Shown: positions 9,185 through 15,429 of the stretch, piece after piece
Layout: the number at the start of each line of letters is the position of its first letter
Numbering within the stretch: the first letter of the stretch is position 1
Origin: Mageeibacillus sp. UBA5438
GTDB lineage: Bacteria; Bacillota; Clostridia; Saccharofermentanales; DTU023
DNA length: 15,599 nucleotides
Reading direction: 5' to 3'
Assembly (NCBI GenBank): GCA_002427535.1
Contig: DIRK01000029.1
Location: 23,551 to 39,149 of the forward strand
Made by a program: the position numbers and the translations under genes
Notes under the pieces: model-generated
The model's input: only the letters and a program-made list of their open reading frames with translations
The model's database searches: none
What the model was told of the DNA's origin: nothing

Positions 9185-9196
9185 TAAAGCGCAGCC

Positions 9197-11209
9197 TTAC
9201 CAGGACAGTACGGCCATCATGGCCGGATGATCGGATTCGGGTCCTGGAAGATAGGTCACGTCCGCGACTTCAATCCCCCCATTCAGCCGTACAAATATAT
9301 GGTCAATCCGCCGCTCGGGATCTATCCCTTGATCTTCATTGCCCCCGGGCCACCGGACAAGCCAGGCGTCGTCCATGACCGCTGTTGTGATCCGGTACTG
9401 TTCCGTGGGCGGGCGAAAGTTCATATCCCCCATCACGATGACATTCTCTCGATTTCGAACAATCTCGAGCACATTTTCCTGCTGAAAAATGGGTCCTTTG
9501 TTCCCCAAGTGCGTGACAAAGACATTGAACACCTGTTCACCTACGGTGATTTTGGCCTCAATGGTGGCTGTCTGCTCCCCGATGCTGTACATATAGTGCG
9601 TCTTGGCGTCCTCGATCGGATATTTGGATAACAGCGCGATCCCAAAGGTTCCGTTCACGGTTTTCGGGCCGTAGTAAGCGTGCATATTGAGACCGGAAGC
9701 GAAGTATTTAACAAGATCCGCGTTCCCCGTGCCCATTTTGGCGACGTCGGATTCCTGCAGACCGAGGATATCGGGGTCAAGCTCACGGATCCGTTCCAAT
9801 TGTTCTTTAAAGCCCTTTTCACCCGCGTCGTTATAGCCGTGCTGAATGTTGTAGGTCAAAATATTTAAAGAACGTGCCGATGGGGGCGCGGCCTTGATCG
9901 GCGGGACAAGCGCGGCGGTCACCACGATTGCCAATGACAGCGCCAATAATACAAGGGGTCGGAGACTATTTCCTGGTTCTTCCAGAACTTCTTGTTTTTC
10001 TGATTCCCCTTCTCCATTCTCCTTGATCAACATAAACGGCAGGGCGACCACAAGCGCCGCCACCAGATGGATGAGCCAATACTTATCGCGAAAGAAGGGG
10101 CCCACAACCGGCATGTAATCGTAGACAGAGGTGAAGGCATGTGCCAGCACCATGATGAGAAAGTAAAGGGAGCCGAATGAAACACCGGCCATGAGCGCAC
10201 GGGGCGTCGGGCGCCTTGTGCTGAGTGTTTTGACCATACGCATCACATTCACGAACAGGACGGGTGAGAGGAGGATCATGGCATAAAGCGCGATCGCCTG
10301 AAGGCTCGACTGAGGACGGGCCGTGAAGGGATAGGCGTTTTCATTTTTCGAAAACATTTCCTGATTCAATAGCATGGTCGCAGTCAGCGCGACGGTAAAT
10401 AGCGCATTCCATAGGAGAAGTCCCCATTGTTTAATATTTTTAATCCACTGTGAACGAAATCCTGCCACGAGCGCGAATAACGCAAACACAAGCGCCTGGA
10501 AAATAATGATGCGCTCACGGTTTTCACCGGTCCAGCGGGCCATGACATAGGGGGCGGTGAAGGCGAAACTTAAAAGAAGAAGGCTGCCGATGAGGGCGAT
10601 GCCCAAAAGGATGGTTTTACCCAGTGAAAGAGCGCTCTCATCCTCTTCTTGCGATGTCGCTTCATTTGTCTCCTTTACTGTTACGAACAATAAAAGTCCT
10701 CCGATGAGCGCCAACGACAAGCCGATCCATTGGCTACCGCCTTGAAGCGAGATGTCGTAGCCTGCTCCCAAGCTCCTGAATAAAACAGACAGGAGCACAC
10801 TGGCCATGAGGCTTGCGCTGAACGTCTTCGCATATTCAGAGCCTGTTTTTTTGTCTTTCACCTGAAGGAAGAAAGAAGGGATAAAAACAAAGAACAAAAA
10901 GACACCCAGCCCCGCGACCATAAGGCGGCCGCGCGTATTAAGCAGGGGTAGCCCCGCGCGTATGATGACGATCGCTTCCCCGATGAGTAATAACGCCCAA
11001 CGGCCGAGCGGACGTTTCAAAATCAAGAATAAAAACGGCAAGAGAAAATAGCCGACAAAGGCAATTTCCACGGGGATCCCTGTGCCCATCAGGCCGAAGG
11101 CGTAAATGGCCTCCACAAATTCGGATACAAGCTGAAAAAAGAATAGCCACAGTATACTAAACAAAAAGAATTGGATGGTTCCTACATTTTTCGAAAGATA
11201 TTTTTCCAT
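9197..11209 (-). CDS. Polytopic membrane protein with C-terminal endonuclease/exonuclease/phosphatase (EEP) domain
   Basis: The ATG at 11209 (670 residues) is chosen because AGGAG (11218-11222) lies 8 nt upstream; the ATG at 11242 has no ribosome binding site. Residues 1 to about 440 form around 13 membrane segments, with two charged loops near 183-195 and 396-415. From about residue 448 a complete EEP-fold catalytic domain follows: Asn454 (YNIQHG), Glu486 (LQES), His567 (THLG), Asp595/Asn597 (GDMN), Asp636 (IDH) and Asp660-His661 (SDH). This is the metal-dependent phosphodiesterase/phosphatase set shared by DNase I-like enzymes and sphingomyelinases. The membrane-plus-EEP plan, including the stretch AHAFTSVYDYMPVVGP, recalls eukaryotic CWH43/PGAP2IP proteins involved in GPI-lipid remodelling, so a lipid-linked substrate is more plausible than DNA; this is inference. 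It converges on addA with only 12 bp between stop codons and no visible terminator. Confidence 0.85.
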   Translation of the reverse strand: MEKYLSKNVGTIQFFLFSILWLFFFQLVSEFVEAIYAFGLMGTGIPVEIAFVGYFLLPFLFLILKRPLGRWALLLIGEAIVIIRAGLPLLNTRGRLMVAGLGVFLFFVFIPSFFLQVKDKKTGSEYAKTFSASLMASVLLSVLFRSLGAGYDISLQGGSQWIGLSLALIGGLLLFVTVKETNEATSQEEDESALSLGKTILLGIALIGSLLLLSFAFTAPYVMARWTGENRERIIIFQALVFALFALVAGFRSQWIKNIKQWGLLLWNALFTVALTATMLLNQEMFSKNENAYPFTARPQSSLQAIALYAMILLSPVLFVNVMRMVKTLSTRRPTPRALMAGVSFGSLYFLIMVLAHAFTSVYDYMPVVGPFFRDKYWLIHLVAALVVALPFMLIKENGEGESEKQEVLEEPGNSLRPLVLLALSLAIVVTAALVPPIKAAPPSARSLNILTYNIQHGYNDAGEKGFKEQLERIRELDPDILGLQESDVAKMGTGNADLVKYFASGLNMHAYYGPKTVNGTFGIALLSKYPIEDAKTHYMYSIGEQTATIEAKITVGEQVFNVFVTHLGNKGPIFQQENVLEIVRNRENVIVMGDMNFRPPTEQYRITTAVMDDAWLVRWPGGNEDQGIDPERRIDHIFVRLNGGIEVADVTYLPGPESDHPAMMAVLSW

Positions 11210-11247
11210 AAATGGCGCTCCTGAATATCGTCTTCTACTCATGAGAG

Positions 11248-11260
11248 ATTTTACATTTTA
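11248..11260 (-). promoter_or_regulatory. Possible promoter of the membrane EEP gene
   Basis: On the minus strand TGT is followed by TAAAAT (11255-11260), an extended -10 matching five of six consensus bases. A second TAAAAT lies at 11248-11253. The -35 region is poor. The position suits transcription across the ribosome binding site at 11218-11222, and this would be divergent from selC. The whole region 11210-11563 has no protein gene: it holds this promoter, then the selC promoter, selC, its terminator and the CofE-like leader. Confidence 0.35.
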
Positions 11261-11317
11261 ACATGGGTGTATGGGCGGATCGCTTCTTGTAACACAGGCT
11301 TTGTTTTGTTTTTGCGG

Positions 11318-11346
11318 TTGACAAAGCGGCCTCAAATCGCGACAAT
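11318..11346 (+). promoter_or_regulatory. selC promoter
   Basis: A perfect -35 TTGACA (11318-11323) and a -10 GACAAT (11341-11346, four of six consensus bases) are separated by 17 nt. The expected start lies about 7 nt after the -10, at 11353-11354. That coincides with the first base of the mature tRNA, so the primary transcript may need little or no 5' trimming. Confidence 0.7.
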
Positions 11347-11353
11347 ACACGGT

Positions 11354-11450
11354 GGAGGCAGATGGGTTCTGGTGTGCCCCGCGGTCTTCAAAACCGTTGA
11401 GGGGGGTTAGGAGCCTCCCGGGTGAGTTCGATTCTCACATGCTTCCGCCA
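11354..11450 (+). tRNA. selC: tRNA-Sec (anticodon TCA)
   Basis: This is a 97-nt tRNA with an encoded CCA, reading UGA as selenocysteine. The anticodon stem GCGGT/ACCGT (11381-11385, 11393-11397) closes the loop CTTCAAA with TCA at 11388-11390, the same loop as E. coli selC. The variable arm is long, as required for tRNA-Sec: GGGGGGT (11401-11407) pairs with GCCTCCC (11413-11419) around TAGGA. The T arm is GTGAG/CTCAC with loop TTCGATT. The extended acceptor pairs 11354-11361 with 11439-11446; it includes a G-U pair and an apparent G-A mismatch at the eighth, innermost position. The discriminator is G11447. The D stem is short by my pairing (GGGT with GCCC) with an 8-nt loop. The gene sits upstream of selenium-related genes and of an in-frame-TGA gene on the same strand. 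Confidence 0.96.
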
Positions 11451-11456
11451 GTTGAT

Positions 11457-11500
11457 GCGCGCCAACCCTGTTGGCCAACAGGATTGGCGCGTGTTATTTT
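11457..11500 (+). terminator. Strong intrinsic terminator after selC
   Basis: A long inverted repeat centred at 11474-11475 begins 6 nt after the tRNA CCA end. CGCGCCAA (11458-11465) pairs with TTGGCGCG (11484-11491). After one C-A mismatch, CCTGTT pairs with AACAGG around a GGCC tip. TGTTATTTT follows the stem. The inner 16 bases are a perfect palindrome. A much weaker hairpin, CCGCC/GGCGG (11501-11523), follows and ends in CCCCTTTT. Confidence 0.85.
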
Positions 11501-11563
11501 CCGCCGTTTATCCATTATGGCGGCCCCTTTTGAAAGGAGACAGCGGTATCTTGCCGCGAGCAC

Positions 11564-12754
11564 ATGATCAGACGCACAGGGACGACTTCAAGAGGAATTA
11601 GGACACCCATCATTAAAAGCGGCGATAACCTTATCGACATTATTGTCGAAAGCGTTTTACTCGCCTCAAAAAGCGAAGGCTTCGATCTTCACGACCGCGA
11701 CGTCGTCGCCGTCACTGAATCGGTGGTGGCACGAGCGGAAAATAATTACGCCACCTGCGACCATATCGCGACCGATGTACGACGCAAATTTCCTCAAGGT
11801 GAAGTCGGTGTCATTTTCCCGATTTTGAGCAGAAATCGTTTTGCCGTCAATCTGCGCGGCATCGCGCGGGGCGCAAGAAAAATCGTGCTCCAACTCAGTT
11901 ACCCGACCGACGAAGTCGGTAACAGCCTGATGGACATCGACCAAATGGACGAACGGGGAATCGACCCCTTAAAAGACTGTCTGTCCGAAGAACGCTACCG
12001 TGAACTGTTCGGCATTAACCGCCATACCTTCACCGGCGTGGACTACGTTGAATATTACCGCGATATCATCGTCAAAGAAGGCTGTGACGCTGAGATTATT
12101 CTGGCCAACGACCCACTGGCCATCCTGGATTACACCTCCCATACCCTGGTGTGCGATGTGCACTCCCGAGACAGGACGAAACGTTTGCTCCGCAAAGCGG
12201 GCGCTGAAACGGTTCTGGGACTCGATGATCTTTTAACAGAATCCATCGACGGGAGCGGCTACCACGAGCAATACGGGCTTTTGGGCAGCAACAAAGCCAG
12301 TGAAGAACGTGTGAAGCTTTTTCCGCGCGCCGGCAAAGAGTTTGTGGACGCGGTCTCCAATTTGTTCATGCTGAGAACCGGTAAAAGTATCGAGGTCATG
12401 ATCTACGGGGACGGCGCTTTTAAAGATCCCGTGTGCAAAATTTGGGAACTGGCGGACCCTGTCGTATCCCCTGCTTTCACCAACGGTTTGTCAGGCAAGC
12501 CCAAAGAGTTAAAATTGAAGTACTTGACGGATAGCCAATTTGCCGATCTTGTCGGCCATGAGTTGGAGGAGGCGATCCGACACGCGATCGCTGACAAGGA
12601 GAAGGATCAGGATTTCGAAATGAACGCGGGCGGTACCACGCCACGCCAATTGACCGATCTTCTCGGATCACTGGCCGATTTGACATCGGGAAGTGGCGAC
12701 AAGGGCACGCCTGTGGTCTTGATTCAAGGATACTTCGACAGCCTTGCGGACTAA
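11564..12754 (+). CDS. CofE-like (coenzyme F420-0:L-glutamate ligase family) protein
   Basis: The 396-residue product belongs to the F420-ligase (CofE) family, whose archetype adds glutamate to coenzyme F420-0 using GTP. Family features are the N-terminal RGIRTPIIKSGDNL, the DRDVVAVTESVVARAEN segment (residues 45-60), GDGAFKDP (282-289), and a C-terminal block GGTTPRQLTDLLGSLADLTS leading to VVLIQGYFD. It is longer than archaeal CofE (about 250 residues), like the extended version I associate with Bacillota that are not known to make F420. Its substrate is therefore unknown. The ATG at 11564 fits the family N-terminus. The nearest clear ribosome binding site (AAAGGAGA, 11533-11540) is 23 nt upstream, an unusually long spacing. 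No good promoter is visible between the selC terminator and this gene. It precedes yqeB by 40 bp, so it may belong to the selenium operon; that link is inference from position. Confidence 0.78.
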   Translation: MIRRTGTTSRGIRTPIIKSGDNLIDIIVESVLLASKSEGFDLHDRDVVAVTESVVARAENNYATCDHIATDVRRKFPQGEVGVIFPILSRNRFAVNLRGIARGARKIVLQLSYPTDEVGNSLMDIDQMDERGIDPLKDCLSEERYRELFGINRHTFTGVDYVEYYRDIIVKEGCDAEIILANDPLAILDYTSHTLVCDVHSRDRTKRLLRKAGAETVLGLDDLLTESIDGSGYHEQYGLLGSNKASEERVKLFPRAGKEFVDAVSNLFMLRTGKSIEVMIYGDGAFKDPVCKIWELADPVVSPAFTNGLSGKPKELKLKYLTDSQFADLVGHELEEAIRHAIADKEKDQDFEMNAGGTTPRQLTDLLGSLADLTSGSGDKGTPVVLIQGYFDSLAD

Positions 12755-12794
12755 TAACGGGGGGCTGTGAAGTCTAGCGAAAAGGAGTTGATCC

Positions 12795-13604
12795 ATGCGC
12801 TACACGGTATTAGTTCGCGGGGGAGGAGATCTTGCTTCCGCCGTTATTTACAAATTGCACAACATCGGATACCGGGTCATTGTCTCGGACCTGGAAAAAC
12901 CTTCCTGCGTCCGACGAACGGTGTCCTACTGTAATGCCATCTACGAGGGTGACTGGGAGATTGACGGTCTTCGATCACGCTACATCCAAAACCTTGATCA
13001 AATAGAACCGACCCTTGAAAAGGGGATCATCCCCGTACTCACTATCCCCGACCGCGAAGTGTTGGATTTTCTTCACCCCGATGTCTTCATCGACGCGACG
13101 ATCAGCAAAAGGGAACCCGACTATTCTCCTGATTGGGCCCCGCTTGTCATCGGGCTTGGCCCCAATATTGAAGCGGGCAAGCACGCTGACGTGGTCATTG
13201 AGACAAAACGCGGCCATTATCTGGGACAATTGATCTACGAGGGCGAGGCCATCGCCAACACCGGTATTCCCGGCAATATCCAGGGCGTCGACAAAGATCG
13301 TGTGTTGAGGGCACCTAAGGCCGGCGTGACTCTAAACTTGCACGAGATCGGCGATCTGGTCGACAAGGGAGAAGTCATCCTCAAAGTGGACGGTGAGCCG
13401 GTGAAAGCCATTATCTCGGGTGTTGTCCGGGGGCTTATCGCGCCCGGGTTCCATGTCAAAAAAGGCCAGAAAATTGGTGACATTGATCCGCGCGGCGATG
13501 TTGATTATGTGCGCACGATCAGCGATAAAGGACGGACCATCGCGGGCGGTGTGTTAGAAGCGATCCTCCATCATTTCATGATCGATAACCATGCACGGGC
13601 TTGA
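12795..13604 (+). CDS. yqeB: Selenium-dependent molybdenum hydroxylase system protein, YqeB/EF2563 family
   Basis: The 269-residue product matches the EF2563/YqeB family, which co-occurs with SelD and selenium-dependent molybdenum hydroxylases in bacteria. These proteins are thought to help mature or insert the labile selenium cofactor; the biochemical step is not established. The N-terminus VLVRGGGDLASAV (residues 5-17) has a Rossmann-like glycine-rich turn. LGPNIEAGKHADVVIETKRG (126-145) is the most characteristic central segment. The C-terminal part from about residue 175 (APKAGV ... LVDKGEVIL ... GLIAPGFHVKKGQKIGDIDP) resembles a barrel-sandwich (lipoyl/biotinyl-like) fold. The start is well supported: AAAAGGAG ends about 8 nt before the ATG. 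The end overlaps the YqeC-MocA gene by 14 bp, suggesting translational coupling. The stop is TGA. Confidence 0.88.
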   Translation: MRYTVLVRGGGDLASAVIYKLHNIGYRVIVSDLEKPSCVRRTVSYCNAIYEGDWEIDGLRSRYIQNLDQIEPTLEKGIIPVLTIPDREVLDFLHPDVFIDATISKREPDYSPDWAPLVIGLGPNIEAGKHADVVIETKRGHYLGQLIYEGEAIANTGIPGNIQGVDKDRVLRAPKAGVTLNLHEIGDLVDKGEVILKVDGEPVKAIISGVVRGLIAPGFHVKKGQKIGDIDPRGDVDYVRTISDKGRTIAGGVLEAILHHFMIDNHARA

Positions 13605-15075
13605 AGTACTGTCATTTGAAGATTATCTTGCCTCTCTGATTCTTAAAAGAGATGCGTATTACCCCTCTCCCTTCGTGTTGAGCGCAGTCGGAGGCGGGGG
13701 CAAGACGACGACCCTCCTGCATTTATTTGCAGACCATTTTCGCGAGCGCTCCATTTTGACCACAACAACCTCCATGGGAGCGCCGAAAGCCGGCGGATCG
13801 TTATCGCCTCCTCTTTCAGAAGCCCTGAAAAATAACGCGGGACTTTCCAACATTAACACTTCCCCTCCCTTGGAATCGGGGGTTTGGTTTTCCAACCGCT
13901 ATCTTGATATCCCGGGTAAGCATAAGGGGGTGGACCGCAATGCGATTGACCACTGGGTCCGTGAGGAGCGAAAAGAACAGCGCCGCGACAGCCTCCTACT
14001 GTGTGAAGCGGACGGGGCCAAACGAAAGCCCCTGAAAGCCTACGCTTCCCATGAACCGGTGATCCCTGAAACGACTGATTTGACCGCAATTGTTTTCGGT
14101 CTTTCCGCTTTGGGAAAACCCTTTGATGAATCCATCGTGCACCGCTCGAATATTTTCTCTGAAGTGACGGGCAAGGCGCAGGGTGAAATGATTGATTTTT
14201 CTGACATCGAACAGCTTATAGGAAGTGGGCATTTTTTGAAGGGTATCCCCTTGACAAGCAAGGTGGCCGTCATTTTGAATCAGGCGGATATACTTGATCC
14301 AAAGGATCAGGCAGATGAAAACCTTGAGCGCTGGGCCCACCGCCTTTTGGCCTTTCGGTCGATAGACGCCGTTTTTTTCACCGCGTATTCAAAAGAGTCG
14401 CGCAAAACCCTCTACGGAGTAAGAAGGACGACTGATTTTTCCCCGCCTGTTTCCGCGGTCATCATGGCGGCGGGTCTGTCAAAGCGGATGGAGGGGAAAA
14501 ACAAATTGCTTCTCCCCCTGATGGACATGAGCGTCGTGTCAAGGACAATGGCGCAGAGCCTACGCTCGGATATCCGGGATTTTGTGGTTGTCACGGGGCA
14601 CGAGGCCAAGGCCGTTCAATCGGAGATCGGCAAGGCCTTAGAAGAAGAGATGCGCTTTGATCAGCAGTTGAGTGTTGTCTACAACCGTGACTACCAAGAG
14701 GGACAGGGAACCTCGGTCGCGCTCGGCACACGATACCTGGCCCCTGAGAGTGCCGCCTGCTTTTTTATCCCCGGGGACCAGCCCTTTATCGAACCTCTGA
14801 CCCTCCGGGAGATTATTGAACACTGGGAACCTGAAACGATTGTGATCCCCCTTTTGGGAGGAAGGCGCGCTTCCCCGGTCCTATTTGATCGTATGTTTTA
14901 CGACGATTTGTCTAAGCTTACAGGTGACCTTGGAGGCCGACAAGTTATTATGAAACATGAATCCCATATAAAAGAAGTTGAAGTGTCGGGCAACAATCCA
15001 TTCCAGAACTTCGATCTTGACACGCCCGATGATTATGAGAAGGCACTCCGAGAGATGTCAGAAAAGGGGCATTAA
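13591..15075 (+). CDS. yqeC-mocA: Fusion of YqeC selenium-cofactor protein and MocA-type nucleotidyltransferase
   Basis: Two domains that are separate proteins in E. coli are joined in 494 residues. Residues 1 to about 280 are YqeC: a P-loop-like GGGGKTT (34-40), the TTTTSMG segment (57-63), and LLCEADGAKRKPLKAYASHE (136-155). YqeC is a putative NTP-dependent factor of the selenium-dependent molybdenum hydroxylase system. Residues about 286-494 are a MocA/MobA-like transferase, which in homologues activates molybdopterin with CTP: AAGLSKRM (293-300) with KLLLP (305-309), GDQPFI (395-400), RRASPVLFD (425-433), TGDLGGR (444-450) and FDLDTPDDY (474-482). Both active-site sets look complete. The fusion implies that nucleotide activation of the molybdenum cofactor and the selenium step act in sequence. 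The ATG lies inside the end of yqeB and lacks a clear ribosome binding site, consistent with coupling. Its TAA stop is directly followed by the next gene's ATG. Confidence 0.88.
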   Translation: MHGLEVLSFEDYLASLILKRDAYYPSPFVLSAVGGGGKTTTLLHLFADHFRERSILTTTTSMGAPKAGGSLSPPLSEALKNNAGLSNINTSPPLESGVWFSNRYLDIPGKHKGVDRNAIDHWVREERKEQRRDSLLLCEADGAKRKPLKAYASHEPVIPETTDLTAIVFGLSALGKPFDESIVHRSNIFSEVTGKAQGEMIDFSDIEQLIGSGHFLKGIPLTSKVAVILNQADILDPKDQADENLERWAHRLLAFRSIDAVFFTAYSKESRKTLYGVRRTTDFSPPVSAVIMAAGLSKRMEGKNKLLLPLMDMSVVSRTMAQSLRSDIRDFVVVTGHEAKAVQSEIGKALEEEMRFDQQLSVVYNRDYQEGQGTSVALGTRYLAPESAACFFIPGDQPFIEPLTLREIIEHWEPETIVIPLLGGRRASPVLFDRMFYDDLSKLTGDLGGRQVIMKHESHIKEVEVSGNNPFQNFDLDTPDDYEKALREMSEKGH

Positions 15076-15429
15076 ATGAATTTGTTTGTCTGTTATCCGA
15101 AATGAGGGACCTGCCGAAAAGCAAGGAGGTTCCTTGATGAGCACCAAATTCCCTATACTTTCCGCGATATTAAAGAAGATCGCCCCACAGCCGAAGAGTT
15201 GAGTCTGTGGATTGAAAAAAGCGGCAAACCCATCCGCTCTTTTTTTAATACGAGCGGCATGGTCTACCGGGCACTGAAACTAAAGGACAAAATTCCCCAA
15301 ATGGACCCGAAAGCGCAAATTGAACTATTGGCAACCGACGGCATGCTGGTGAAGCGCCCGATTTTTGTCACTCAGGATGAAGTGTTTGTCGGTTACCGCG
15401 AGGGCGACTACGACACAATCGTAACTTGA
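15076..15429 (+). CDS. Selenoprotein of the ArsC/Spx-like family, in-frame TGA read as selenocysteine at codon 10
   Basis: The gene starts at the ATG directly after the preceding TAA, with AAGGGG (15064-15069) 6 nt upstream. Codon 10 is TGA (15103-15105). Reading it as Sec gives an unbroken 117-residue protein beginning MNLFVCYPKUGTCRKA. This matches the thioredoxin-fold ArsC/Spx/YffB family, where CYPKCSTCRKA-type motifs are common: Sec10 replaces the first Cys of CxxC and Cys13 is the partner. Downstream family signatures continue in the same frame: WIEKSGKPIRSFFNTSG, LLATDGMLVKRPIFVT and VGYRE. The conserved frame on both sides of TGA argues against a pseudogene. A hairpin placed as a bacterial SECIS follows the TGA, and tRNA-Sec is encoded upstream. 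The true stop is also TGA (15427-15429). The family includes arsenate reductases and redox regulators; the substrate here is unknown. A start at TTG 15199 would be an annotation artefact. The last 22 bp overlap a convergent gene. Confidence 0.93.
15122..15136 (+). promoter_or_regulatory. Predicted bacterial SECIS hairpin
   Basis: CAAGGA (15122-15127) pairs perfectly with TCCTTG (15131-15136) around the triloop GGT. The first loop G is separated from the TGA by 22 nt. Bacterial SECIS elements recognised by SelB have a short stem and a loop with G among its first two bases, roughly 16-37 nt from UGA, so both placement and loop fit. A competing fold pairs GGGACCT (15106-15112) with AGGTTCC (15127-15133) and would place loop CGAAAA too close to the TGA. 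The element lies within the coding sequence, as usual in bacteria. Confidence 0.75.

Noticed and set aside
11210..11242. ATG at 11242 as start of the membrane EEP protein
   Set aside because: No ribosome binding site precedes it, while the internal ATG at 11209 has AGGAG at 8 nt and starts directly before the first membrane segment.
11457..11500. Palindrome after selC as an operator or integration site
   Set aside because: It begins right after the tRNA end and is followed by a T-rich run, so a terminator explains it. No integrase gene or repeated tRNA 3' end was seen in the window.
15076..15105. Nonsense mutation or pseudogene explanation for the TGA
   Set aside because: The TGA falls exactly on the redox Cys position, a SECIS-like hairpin follows, tRNA-Sec is nearby, and the remaining frame is intact. 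A random nonsense mutation is much less likely, though sequencing error is not formally excluded.
15199..15429. Separate 76-residue gene starting at TTG 15199
   Set aside because: The same frame continues upstream without interruption, with family-matching residues back to TGA 15103 and to ATG 15076. It is the C-terminal part of the selenoprotein, not an independent gene.
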